Shown here: piece after piece, positions 1-6,671 of the stretch
Position numbering within the stretch: the first letter of the stretch is position 1
How the letters are laid out: the number at the start of each line of letters is the position of its first letter
Assembly: GCA_020347545.1 (NCBI GenBank)
Contig: CP070731.1
Span: forward strand, 228,576 to 235,896
Length of the DNA stretch: 7,321 nt
Origin: Flavobacteriaceae bacterium
GTDB lineage: Bacteria; Bacteroidota; Bacteroidia; Flavobacteriales; Flavobacteriaceae
Direction of reading: 5' to 3'
Translations under genes and position numbers: made by a program
The notes under the pieces: generated by a model
What the model was told of the DNA's origin: nothing
Database searches by the model: none
The model's input: only the letters and a program-made list of their open reading frames with translations

Positions 1-27
1 AAGCACATGCAGTGCCTTGACAGTCAT
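1..27 (-). CDS. Possible N-terminus of a gene leaving the window on the left (partial)
   Basis: On the minus strand an ATG at 27-25 opens a frame that stays open to the window edge, reading MTVKALHVL. An in-frame stop lies 42 nt upstream of the ATG, so the start is confined to this region. The sequence before the ATG is A/T-rich with no Shine-Dalgarno, as is usual in Bacteroidota. The start, with one Lys followed by hydrophobic residues, could be the beginning of a signal peptide. It would follow the small Cys-rich gene by about 90 nt on the same strand. Only nine codons are visible, so no product can be named and the frame could be open by chance. Confidence 0.3.
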
Positions 28-116
28 TATTAATGATTGTAAAAATTGTTGTTGGTTTTTAAGCTGCCTTCAATGCAACCGTGAAGGTTAGGTAAAACAG
101 CCTAATTGAATACGGA

Positions 117-506
117 TTAAACAAGTAAAGCCTCTGGAGGGCGCAAAAGAGAATCACCTTGAAGCTGTGATTCCAGTTCATTGTAATACCTGGGTAGTTT
201 ATGGTTTACCCGTTTCGGATCAGAGATGTCATGATCAAACTCTACACCCAGGGTTATAAATTTTTCCAGATCCACTTTGGGAGGAAGCGGGAGCTGTGGG
301 TCAGGGTCCAGGTCGAGTTGTTTTTCAACCTGATCACCAAGGTAACATTTCCCGTTACAGGTTTGTATGGGCTTTTCTCTGTTCTCACATAGTTCATTTA
401 CGATATAATCATAATTGATAAGATACTCAAGCACCGGAATTGCAGGTTGAACCAGGACCAGAAGGTAGAGGTTCAGTAGCAAATGTGTGATGGCTAATTT
501 CTTCAT
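117..506 (-). CDS. Small exported or membrane-anchored Cys-rich hypothetical protein (CNGKC motif)
   Basis: This 129-residue protein has a basic start (MKK) and a hydrophobic segment at about residues 4-26, which suggests a signal peptide or one membrane anchor with the rest in the periplasm. After it comes a short Cys cluster: Cys40, Cys50 and Cys54, arranged as CENREKP followed by CNGKCYL (C-x9-C-x3-C). The remainder is polar, with a Pro/Asp-rich stretch around 66-80 and no further Cys. Short proteins with this CxN..KP..CNGKC pattern are, as I recall, common hypothetical proteins in Flavobacteriia, often near TonB-dependent receptors or metal-related genes; I cannot check this here. Metal binding or a redox role through the Cys cluster is inference. 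The gene follows menA by 59 nt, a gap that contains an inverted repeat, so it may have its own promoter. ATG start at 506. Confidence 0.7.
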   Translation of the reverse strand: MKKLAITHLLLNLYLLVLVQPAIPVLEYLINYDYIVNELCENREKPIQTCNGKCYLGDQVEKQLDLDPDPQLPLPPKVDLEKFITLGVEFDHDISDPKRVNHKLPRYYNELESQLQGDSLLRPPEALLV

Positions 507-534
507 AATGATTGACGCCGTAAAAGTAGACTAA

Positions 535-558
535 TTTGTCTTTTATTAATATGACAAA
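535..558. repeat. Inverted repeat between menA and the small Cys-rich gene
   Basis: TTTGTC at 535-540 is mirrored exactly by GACAAA at 553-558, with a 12-nt AT-rich centre. It lies 7 nt past the menA stop and about 30 nt before the ATG of the next gene. The 6-bp arms could be a weak hairpin or a dyad operator. There is no clear T-tract after it on the minus strand, so an intrinsic terminator is not well supported. The arms are visible directly; any function is inference. Confidence 0.4.
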
Positions 559-565
559 AATCAGG

Positions 566-1468
566 TCACAAAAGTAATCCAATTCCAAAGCAGATGGCAA
601 ACAAAAAAGTACTCAGTGCAAGTTTTTTTAATTCGGGGTCAAGTGTCTTAGGGTCCTTGTTATTATAAACCGTCTTAAAGTGTTTAAAAACAGGAATAAA
701 GGAAATGATAAACAAAAACTGATAAGGGCTCTGGAAGTTAATGGCTGTATATAAAAGTGCGAATAAAAATGACGCACCAAGCAGATAGAAATGGTAATAC
801 CTCGCAAACTCGTTGCCGATCTTGACCACCAATGTATTCTTACCTGACTTTTTATCCGATTCCTGATCCCGCATATTGTTCAGGTTCAAAACTCCGGTGC
901 TCAACAGGCCTATACTGAATGCAGGAAGAAAGACACTGAATTCAAGTGACTTGCTGTACAAAAAATAGGTGCCACAAACACTTAAAAGGCCAAAGAATAC
1001 AAAAACAAAGAGGTCCCCATATCCACTGTAACCATAAGCGTTCACCCCTACGGTATACTTGATTGCGGCTACCACACAGGCCAAACCGAGAACAATAAAA
1101 AGGATACTGTAAAAAAGGTATTCTGTTCCAAAAGAAACATAGATCAACAGCAAGGCAAGGGCAAAACTTATTATACCGGTAATCTTAATTCCGTTTTTCA
1201 TAGCCGACGGACTTATCGTTCCGCTCTGCAAGGCACGTTGGGGGCCTACTCTATCCTCATTATCGGTTCCCTTTACTCCGTCTCCATAATCATTTGCAAA
1301 ATTTGAAATGATCTGAAAACCTGTCGTTGTAAACAAGGCAAGTATACAGATAACCGGATCAAACAAACCTTTGGCCGCAGCCATAAATGAACCCGCAATA
1401 ATTCCCGATAAAGACAAGGGTAAGGTTCTAAGGCGTGCCGCCTTGATCCAGCTGCTGACTTTTGACAC
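566..1468 (-). CDS. menA: 1,4-dihydroxy-2-naphthoate polyprenyltransferase (MenA)
   Basis: MenA attaches the polyprenyl chain to 1,4-dihydroxy-2-naphthoate at the inner membrane, giving demethylmenaquinone, the membrane-bound step of menaquinone synthesis. The 300-residue protein is a UbiA-family enzyme of normal length with about eight or nine membrane segments. The first Asp-rich motif is NDYGDGVKGTD at residues 59-69 and continues into NEDRVGP, which is typical of MenA rather than UbiA. The second is NNMRDQESDKKSGKNT at 197-212, with the D201-x3-D205 pair; these motifs bind Mg2+ and prenyl diphosphate in the family. The start is GTG at 1468: an in-frame TAA lies 21 nt upstream and the first internal Met (residue 29) would remove part of the first membrane helix. 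The gene begins 14 nt after the SPOR-domain gene, so co-transcription and probably translational coupling are likely. Call is firm. Confidence 0.95.
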   Translation of the reverse strand: MSKVSSWIKAARLRTLPLSLSGIIAGSFMAAAKGLFDPVICILALFTTTGFQIISNFANDYGDGVKGTDNEDRVGPQRALQSGTISPSAMKNGIKITGIISFALALLLIYVSFGTEYLFYSILFIVLGLACVVAAIKYTVGVNAYGYSGYGDLFVFVFFGLLSVCGTYFLYSKSLEFSVFLPAFSIGLLSTGVLNLNNMRDQESDKKSGKNTLVVKIGNEFARYYHFYLLGASFLFALLYTAINFQSPYQFLFIISFIPVFKHFKTVYNNKDPKTLDPELKKLALSTFLFAICFGIGLLL

Positions 1469-1482
1469 TGTAAATTCTTTGA

Positions 1483-2094
1483 TTAATTAACTGTTCCTCT
1501 TATCCATTTCTCCCCACTCAGTTGTAAGGCCTCTTTGATATCAACAGGCATACCATATGATTTCGCTATAATAAAGCAGTCTTTAAAACCAACCCGCTTT
1601 AGATCATCCCTGAGCATCACTGCCTCTTTATAGGTGGTAAATTTACCAATGGCAAACTTGTTAAAGCCATTTTCCTCAAATTCTTCAAGCTGTGTAATAT
1701 CATCAGAGATCAGGTTAGAGCTGAAATTCGTATAGGCACCAATCTGTATGCTGTAAACAATGCTCATATCGATCAATGAGGTTTTGGCGGAATCGATCAC
1801 CACCAGTTGTCTTGCCTTGCGTTCCAGTTTGTGCAAAGAATCCGTATCGATCAGGCTCAGGTTGTTTTTGATCAGGTACTCTTCTTTGTACTGCTTGGAT
1901 TTCGGCAAAAAGGACCACAAAAATAAGATCAGAAGCACCAGGCTCGCCACTCCTAAAATAATCCTGTGCTTTTTCAGTACCGAATTGTTCTCCTCTTCGT
2001 CCTTTAAAGCCGTCGAAAGGGTCTTGATCGTTCCGTTCGCCTTATCGATCTCTTCGTAAACGTTTACTAAATTTTTATCTCTCAAATGTGGCAT
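1483..2094 (-). CDS. Single-pass membrane protein with periplasmic SPOR-like domain
   Basis: This 203-residue protein has a charged N-terminal part (1-43) with a likely short coiled coil at about 12-43, one transmembrane helix at about 45-63, and a C-terminal SPOR-like domain at about 113-180. The domain shows the usual pattern: a first strand YSIQIGAY, then KFAIGKFTTYKEA, a helix LRDDLKRVGF and a last strand CFIIAKSYG. The KKHR cluster just before the helix predicts a cytoplasmic N-terminus and a periplasmic SPOR domain. SPOR domains in characterised proteins bind denuded peptidoglycan glycan strands, so a role at the cell wall or division site is plausible but not shown. ATG start at 2094, 17 nt after the CCG-domain Fe-S gene and 14 nt ahead of menA. 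The SPOR assignment rests on pattern only; the specific function is unknown. Confidence 0.75.
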   Translation of the reverse strand: MPHLRDKNLVNVYEEIDKANGTIKTLSTALKDEEENNSVLKKHRIILGVASLVLLILFLWSFLPKSKQYKEEYLIKNNLSLIDTDSLHKLERKARQLVVIDSAKTSLIDMSIVYSIQIGAYTNFSSNLISDDITQLEEFEENGFNKFAIGKFTTYKEAVMLRDDLKRVGFKDCFIIAKSYGMPVDIKEALQLSGEKWIRGTVN

Positions 2095-2111
2095 CTGTTT
2101 GTTTGTATGTA

Positions 2112-2891
2112 TTATAAATCCTTGGCGCCGGCCACTAATTCGGCTATGTCCATTACTTTGATACTCTTTTCTTTTTCCTTGTTCTTAACCCCGTCGGTCA
2201 TCATGGTGTTACAAAACGGGCAACCGGTGGCTATAAACTCGGGTTTGGTCTCCAGGGCCTCTTCAGTTCGCTCAATAAAGATTTCTTTATCTCCTTTTTC
2301 AGCGTCCTTGAACATTTGAGCCCCGCCCGCTCCGCAGCACAACCCTTGAGATTTGCAACGCTTCATCTCAACCAGCTCGATCTCCAGCTTCTTGATGAGC
2401 TCCCGTGGTGCCTCATAGATCCCGTTGGCCCTTCCCAGGTAGCAAGGATCGTGAAATGTGATCCTTTTACCAGCGTACTTTCCACCCTCAATTCGGATAC
2501 GCCCTTCATCCAGCAGGGACTTTAGAAACTCTGTATGATGCATCACCTGGTAATTTCCTCCAAGCTCCGGATATTCATTTTTCAGTGTATTGAAACAATG
2601 CGGACAGGTCGTCACAATTTTCTTGACTTCATAAGCATTCAGTACTTCAATATTTGTCACCGCCTGCATCTGAAACAAAAATTCATTCCCGGCCCTTTTC
2701 GCAGGGTCTCCCGTACAGCTTTCCTCCGTTCCCAATACCGCAAAATCTACTTTTGCTTCGATCAGGATCTTGGCAAAGGCCTTAGTTATTTTCTTGGCTC
2801 TGTCATCAAAACTTCCTGCACAACCTACCCAAAACAAGACCTCGGGAGTTTTTCCCTCCGCCATTTTTTCAGCCATTGTCGGTATTACCAT
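2112..2891 (-). CDS. (Fe-S)-binding protein with two CCG (DUF224) domains, HdrB/GlpC-like
   Basis: This soluble 259-residue protein carries two CCG (DUF224, cysteine-rich) domains like those of HdrB, GlpC, LutA and the C-terminal part of DUF224 membrane oxidoreductases. Domain 1 spans about 18-110: Cys24 (WVGCAGS), Cys59 (EESCTGDPAKR, a CTGD variant of the CCG core) and CPHC at 96-99. Domain 2 spans about 143-235: DPC at 148-150, Cys179, CCGAGG at 185-190 and CPFC at 224-227. In HdrB such domains bind non-cubane 4Fe-4S clusters. The ATG at 2891 is preferred to the internal Met6 because the stretch from Met6 is also preceded by a VPTMAE-like sequence in homologues as I recall them. The gene follows the membrane 4Fe-4S gene by 79 nt and is probably its electron-transfer partner. 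The exact electron donor is not shown by sequence. Confidence 0.9.
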   Translation of the reverse strand: MVIPTMAEKMAEGKTPEVLFWVGCAGSFDDRAKKITKAFAKILIEAKVDFAVLGTEESCTGDPAKRAGNEFLFQMQAVTNIEVLNAYEVKKIVTTCPHCFNTLKNEYPELGGNYQVMHHTEFLKSLLDEGRIRIEGGKYAGKRITFHDPCYLGRANGIYEAPRELIKKLEIELVEMKRCKSQGLCCGAGGAQMFKDAEKGDKEIFIERTEEALETKPEFIATGCPFCNTMMTDGVKNKEKEKSIKVMDIAELVAGAKDL

Positions 2892-2970
2892 ACTAAGTTA
2901 ATTTAATTTTTTCTAAATTCAATATTCCTATCTGTAAACTTTAATCAGGTTTTTCAACTGTAAAAGTTCC

Positions 2971-4299
2971 TTATTCATCCTTCCAGTTCAATCGGTCCAT
3001 CTGGCTGTACTGCCAGGGGGCACCGTTATTTTCAACATTGGTCATCATCAGGTTCAACTCCTGAGGCGCCGCTGATTGTTCCATGACCAGATACCTCCTC
3101 ATGTCCATTATGATCGACAAAGGATCAATACTTACCGGACATTCCGTTACACAGGCATTACAGCTGGTACAGGCCCACAATTCTGCCTCAGAGATGGTGT
3201 CGAGCAGTGATTTGCCATCACCCTTTTCCCTAAACGCAGCTTCTCCTTCCTTATCAATAAATCGTCCTACCTCTTCAAGCCTGTCTCTGGTCTTCATCAT
3301 GATGGCCCGCGGCGATAATTCTTTCCCCGTTTGATTGGCCGGACATACCGAACTGCATCGACCGCATTCGGTACAGGTATAGGCATTCATTAACTGCACC
3401 CATGAAAGATCGGTTACCTCACTCGCACCAAACTTGCCTACCTCCTCTTCTTCTCCCTCTTCGGGAACGGCATAAGGATCAGCATCAGGATCCATCATCA
3501 GTTTGACCTCCTTGGTCACAGAAGCAAGATTATCAAATCTTCCCTGTGGTTCAAGATTCGCGTAAAATGTATTGGGAAAAGCCAGTAAAATGTGTAAATG
3601 TTTGGAATAATACAGGTAATTCAAAAAGATCAGTATACCTATGATATGCAACCACCAGGCGCCACGCTCAATATAAAAAAGGGTGAGTTCATTTTCGGGC
3701 AACCACCCGGCAATGAACTGGCTCACCGGAAAACTTCCGGCCTGCACGTAATGGATGGCTCCCATCTGCTGTAAACCGAAATCCGCGGCGTTCATCAGCA
3801 GGAACAATCCCATCAAAACCATTTCAAAATATAAAATATTCAAAGCATCATTCTTGGGCCAGCTTGTCATTTCCTTTGACCAGAATCTTGGCAGTTTCAA
3901 AACCATTCTCCGGATCCAGAAAATAATAACCGAAACAAGTACCAGAAATGCCAGAATCTCAAAAGAGCCGATTAAAAAATCATAGATTCCGCCGGCAAAG
4001 GCAAAAATTCGATGCGTTCCAAAAAGTCCGTCTATGATGATCTCAAGAACTTCTATATTAATAATAATAAAACCAATATAAACAAGCACGTGAAGCAGGC
4101 CGGCTATTGGCCTTCTCACCATTTTGGACTGCCCCAGGGCAACGGCCCCCATATGCTTCCATCGTTCAGCTTTACGATCAGTTCTGTCAACATCTTGTCC
4201 CAGACCGATATTTCGGCTTAGTTTCTTGATGTTTCTTATAAAAAAACCTATTGCTCCAATAAGAAGCAAGGTAAATAAAACATTAGGTAAATAAGACAT
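2971..4299 (-). CDS. Membrane (Fe-S)-binding oxidoreductase subunit, b-heme-like N-terminus plus two 4Fe-4S motifs
   Basis: With the ATG at 4299 the protein has 442 residues. The N-terminal half has about five hydrophobic helices (roughly 4-21, 67-89, 107-132, 155-175, 214-230), with His70, His218, His234 and His236 in or near them, resembling the NarI/DsrM-type cytochrome b domain; heme binding is inference. A Glu-rich linker (about 280-286) leads to a soluble 4Fe-4S domain with two CxxCxxCxxxCP motifs: Cys309/312/315/319 and Cys377/380/383/387. Together with the following CCG protein this reproduces the domain set of DUF224-type ETF:menaquinone oxidoreductases and of HdrDE/DsrMK-like complexes, so a menaquinone-linked electron-transfer role is likely. 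Start choice: the frame remains open to a TTG at 4338, which has AGGAG 3 nt upstream, giving 455 residues; I prefer the ATG because it opens just before the first helix and the region upstream is untypical. Confidence 0.88.
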   Translation of the reverse strand: MSYLPNVLFTLLLIGAIGFFIRNIKKLSRNIGLGQDVDRTDRKAERWKHMGAVALGQSKMVRRPIAGLLHVLVYIGFIIINIEVLEIIIDGLFGTHRIFAFAGGIYDFLIGSFEILAFLVLVSVIIFWIRRMVLKLPRFWSKEMTSWPKNDALNILYFEMVLMGLFLLMNAADFGLQQMGAIHYVQAGSFPVSQFIAGWLPENELTLFYIERGAWWLHIIGILIFLNYLYYSKHLHILLAFPNTFYANLEPQGRFDNLASVTKEVKLMMDPDADPYAVPEEGEEEEVGKFGASEVTDLSWVQLMNAYTCTECGRCSSVCPANQTGKELSPRAIMMKTRDRLEEVGRFIDKEGEAAFREKGDGKSLLDTISEAELWACTSCNACVTECPVSIDPLSIIMDMRRYLVMEQSAAPQELNLMMTNVENNGAPWQYSQMDRLNWKDE

Positions 4300-4408
4300 A
4301 TACGGGTATCTAAATAATGTTTGAAGCCATCTCAGCAATGACTCCTATCGGAAATAAAAATAAAGATAATCAAAAAGGAAGGATAACAAAATTATTACAA
4401 GTTATTAA

Positions 4409-5353
4409 CTACTCTACCTCTGGCGGCACATACGGTTTTTCTTTCTTTCCAAAGACCGATAAATGTACAAAGCGCTTAGGGTGCTCCTTGACTTCTCGCA
4501 GTAATTCCTCTAGCTCTTTAGAGGCATTTGTAAGATTGTTGTAGAGTTCCTCATCCGTCATCAGTTTTCCTATCGATCCGTTTCCGGTTTTTACACTGTC
4601 AAGGATCACATTAAAACTTTCCAGGGAATGTTGCAATTCAGCAACCGTGGAACCTATATTTACGGCTTTGATCGAATCAGAGATCTCAACAAAATTACCC
4701 ATGGCCAGGTTGGCTCCGGTCATAATACTGTCGATCTTTCCTCCGTCACTGGTCATCACCTCAAGGTTCCTTGCCGTATTTTTAAATCTGGCCAGTATGG
4801 CATTCATGTTAGCTAAAGACTCCTTAATGTTTTTCTGATTCTCCTCATTCATGATCTCATTGATATTCTGCATCACAGAATCGGTATGCACCACAAAGCT
4901 CTCTACCTTTGACTGAAGCGGCGCAATTTGCTCATTGATCATACCCATGATCCCTGAATCCACTTCTCCGATGAGTGTATCCCCGTCCTTGGCCATTTCA
5001 CCTTCATCGATGGATATGTTGATCTTTAAGGATTTTCCACTTATAAAATCAGGGCTGTAAATCTGTGCCACACTGTTCCTCGAAAACTCAATATCATTGC
5101 TCAGGTTGAGATGAGCCACAAGAATTCCCTTTTTTTCAGGATGAAAAGTAATTTGTGAGACGGTTCCCACTTTCAGACCGTTGATCGTGATCGGACTCTT
5201 TGGTGATAAGCCCTGAACGTTGGTATATTCAGCATAAAAAGTCCTCGTATCGTCATAAAAGCCTTGATTCTTGATAAAATTATAGCCCCAAACGAACATC
5301 GCAAGGATGGCTATGGCGAAAATACCTGTTTTAATTTCTCTGTTTACGGTCAA
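4409..5353 (-). CDS. MCE-domain lipid-transport protein (MlaD family)
   Basis: This 314-residue protein has one N-terminal membrane anchor (about 9-26), a single MCE/MlaD domain (about 37-115, including VQGLSPKSPITINGLKVGTV) and a long helical region (about 140-290) ending in a conserved-looking tail, HPKRFVHLSVFGKKEK. In MlaD and related proteins the MCE domain forms a hexameric ring in the periplasm that passes lipids between membranes as part of an ABC importer complex. No MlaE permease or MlaF ATPase gene is present in the window, so its partners must be encoded elsewhere. The start is TTG at 5353: an in-frame TGA lies 18 nt upstream and no other NTG codon fits before the anchor (an ATT directly before it is possible). 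A short inverted repeat (TATTG/CAATA, 5362-5377) lies just upstream. It follows the amidase by 122 nt. Confidence 0.9.
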   Translation of the reverse strand: MTVNREIKTGIFAIAILAMFVWGYNFIKNQGFYDDTRTFYAEYTNVQGLSPKSPITINGLKVGTVSQITFHPEKKGILVAHLNLSNDIEFSRNSVAQIYSPDFISGKSLKINISIDEGEMAKDGDTLIGEVDSGIMGMINEQIAPLQSKVESFVVHTDSVMQNINEIMNEENQKNIKESLANMNAILARFKNTARNLEVMTSDGGKIDSIMTGANLAMGNFVEISDSIKAVNIGSTVAELQHSLESFNVILDSVKTGNGSIGKLMTDEELYNNLTNASKELEELLREVKEHPKRFVHLSVFGKKEKPYVPPEVE

Positions 5354-5475
5354 AATAGTGTTATTGGTTCAACAATATTACTAATAATTTTTCTGCTGTC
5401 ATTGAAAGAATACAAATCTTTTCTCCTTGTAAAATCAAGCCTTTCAGCTTAAACGTAAAAACGCGTTAATTTATT

Positions 5476-6579
5476 TTAAAGTGACTTATCGATCACTTCC
5501 GAAACCTTGATCCTTTCATCGCCTTTAAAGGCTACAACAAATGCCGATTTGAACCCCGCTTTTCTCGCGTCATTCTGCAATTTCACAATTTGATCGTAAT
5601 CAGAAGAATTACCGTAATAGTATTTATATACACCTCCGATTCTTCCTCGCTCAACTCCTTTCAGGCCTTTGAAATTATAGGATTTTGTTTCAAGCTTCCT
5701 TTTTCCGGATGCGATCTGCACTTTAAAATCCACCCCCGGATAAACATTTGAACTTGTCGTTGCCGCAATTGGTGCCTCTTCGATCACCATGTTGGCGTCC
5801 AGGTTGGCTTTATATGTTTTTATGGCCTTGTAAATGGCTCCCGCTACTTTGTCCTGCCCTTTTTTTGAATTCAGATAAGCTCCTTCATTGGAATTGGTAA
5901 TAAAGCCCGTTTCTATTAAAACACTGGGCATATAGGTTTGATGAAGCACCACAAAACCAGCCTGCTTAACACCTCTGTCTCTTCGTTTTAGATCATCTCT
6001 GAAATTAGTTTGAATATTACTTGCCAGATACAGGCTCTGATCCAAAAACTCTTCCTGCATCAAGGTCATCCCGATCACTGCTTCCGGAGAGTTCGGGTCA
6101 AACCCCTCATATTTTTCCTGATAATTGTCCTCGAGGAAGATTACCGAGTTTTCGTGTTTGGCCACTTCAAAATTCTGTTTGTTGGCATGCAGACCCAAAA
6201 CATAAGTTTCCGTTCCATAAGCATTGTTGCTAAAGGCATTGCAATGAATGGAAACAAAGAGGTCAGCATCTGCGTCATTGGCTATTCGCCCGCGTTCCTT
6301 TAAGTCGACAAATACATCTTTGTCCCTGGTGTAAACCACCTTGACATCCTCTAAAGATTTTAATTTGGCACCTAGTTTTAAAACAATATCCAGTGCGATG
6401 TCTTTTTCCACATAATTCTTGGCGGGCCTACCCGGATCCTTTCCCCCGTGGCCTGCGTCAAGAACAACCGTAAAATTCTCCTGAGCAAAAATTCCTGCCT
6501 GAAAAAACAGCAAGCCTAATGTAATTAGAACTACCTTTGAAAACGAATAGAAATCTCCCTTTTTTCTTAAATCCAACAT
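5476..6579 (-). CDS. Secreted N-acetylmuramoyl-L-alanine amidase (Amidase_3) with C-terminal SPOR-like domain
   Basis: The enzyme cleaves the amide bond between N-acetylmuramic acid and the stem peptide of peptidoglycan, as AmiA/B/C do in daughter-cell separation. The 367-residue protein has a signal peptide (hydrophobic 15-31, likely cleavage near FAQ at 31-33). The zinc amidase domain (about 36-255) shows VVLDAGHGGKDPG with His44, Glu58 (YVEKD), His112 (SIHCNAF) and the catalytic Glu223 (LIETGFITN). A linker leads to a SPOR-like domain (about 284-352: FKVQIASG, then YYYGNSSDYDQ, KAGFKSAFVVAF), which would target the enzyme to denuded glycan. ATG at 6579, with AGAAGGA 8 nt upstream, unusual for this phylum. 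The gene is divergent from lptD, sharing a 112-bp region with a strong promoter match, and is the first gene of the minus-strand series. Confidence 0.95.
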   Translation of the reverse strand: MLDLRKKGDFYSFSKVVLITLGLLFFQAGIFAQENFTVVLDAGHGGKDPGRPAKNYVEKDIALDIVLKLGAKLKSLEDVKVVYTRDKDVFVDLKERGRIANDADADLFVSIHCNAFSNNAYGTETYVLGLHANKQNFEVAKHENSVIFLEDNYQEKYEGFDPNSPEAVIGMTLMQEEFLDQSLYLASNIQTNFRDDLKRRDRGVKQAGFVVLHQTYMPSVLIETGFITNSNEGAYLNSKKGQDKVAGAIYKAIKTYKANLDANMVIEEAPIAATTSSNVYPGVDFKVQIASGKRKLETKSYNFKGLKGVERGRIGGVYKYYYGNSSDYDQIVKLQNDARKAGFKSAFVVAFKGDERIKVSEVIDKSL

Positions 6580-6587
6580 GCTTTTTA

Positions 6588-6594
6588 TCCTTCT
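6588..6594 (-). promoter_or_regulatory. Shine-Dalgarno-like site of the amidase gene
   Basis: AGAAGGA on the minus strand ends 8 nt before the amidase ATG. Most genes here have no such site, in line with weak SD use in Bacteroidota, so this one supports the chosen start but its effect is uncertain. Confidence 0.4.
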
Positions 6595-6611
6595 AGTTTT
6601 TCCCTATTATG

Positions 6612-6643
6612 TTTATGCCACTGAAAAAATATATGTAAGTTTG
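6612..6643 (+). promoter_or_regulatory. Candidate Bacteroidota-type promoter for lptD
   Basis: TAAGTTTG at 6636-6643 fits the Bacteroidota -7 element TAnnTTTG exactly. TTTA at 6612-6615, 20 nt further upstream, is a three-of-four match to the -33 TTTG. Transcription would start near 6649, giving a leader of about 40 nt to the proposed TTG start of lptD. Supported by pattern only. Confidence 0.4.
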
Positions 6644-6671
6644 TAACTTTAAAAAAATTGGCATTTTTTTA

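Noticed and set aside
28..116. Intrinsic terminator after the small Cys-rich gene
   Set aside because: AACC-GTGAA-GGTT gives a 4-bp stem only, with no T-run on the minus strand after it.
1760..2906. Several plus-strand open frames opposite the SPOR and CCG genes
   Set aside because: They are antisense shadows of genes with recognisable domains and have Cys/Ser/Leu-rich composition typical of reverse-strand translation.
2892..2970. Hairpin or terminator in the 79-nt gap between the two Fe-S genes
   Set aside because: Only short stems (CAGTT/AACTG with a bulge, AACTTT/AAAGTT with a 20-nt loop) can be drawn and none is followed by a T-tract; the paired gene functions argue for read-through.
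4387..4394. TAATTTTG on the minus strand as promoter of the membrane Fe-S gene
   Set aside because: It fits the -7 element, but there is no TTG or TTTG at the required distance upstream, and such octamers are expected by chance in AT-rich gaps.
5354..5475. Terminator or promoter between the amidase and MCE genes
   Set aside because: The stems AAGC/GCTT and TATTG/CAATA are only 4-5 bp without a T-tract, and the best promoter-like pair (TTG and AAGATTTG) has a spacer of 15 nt and a mismatch.
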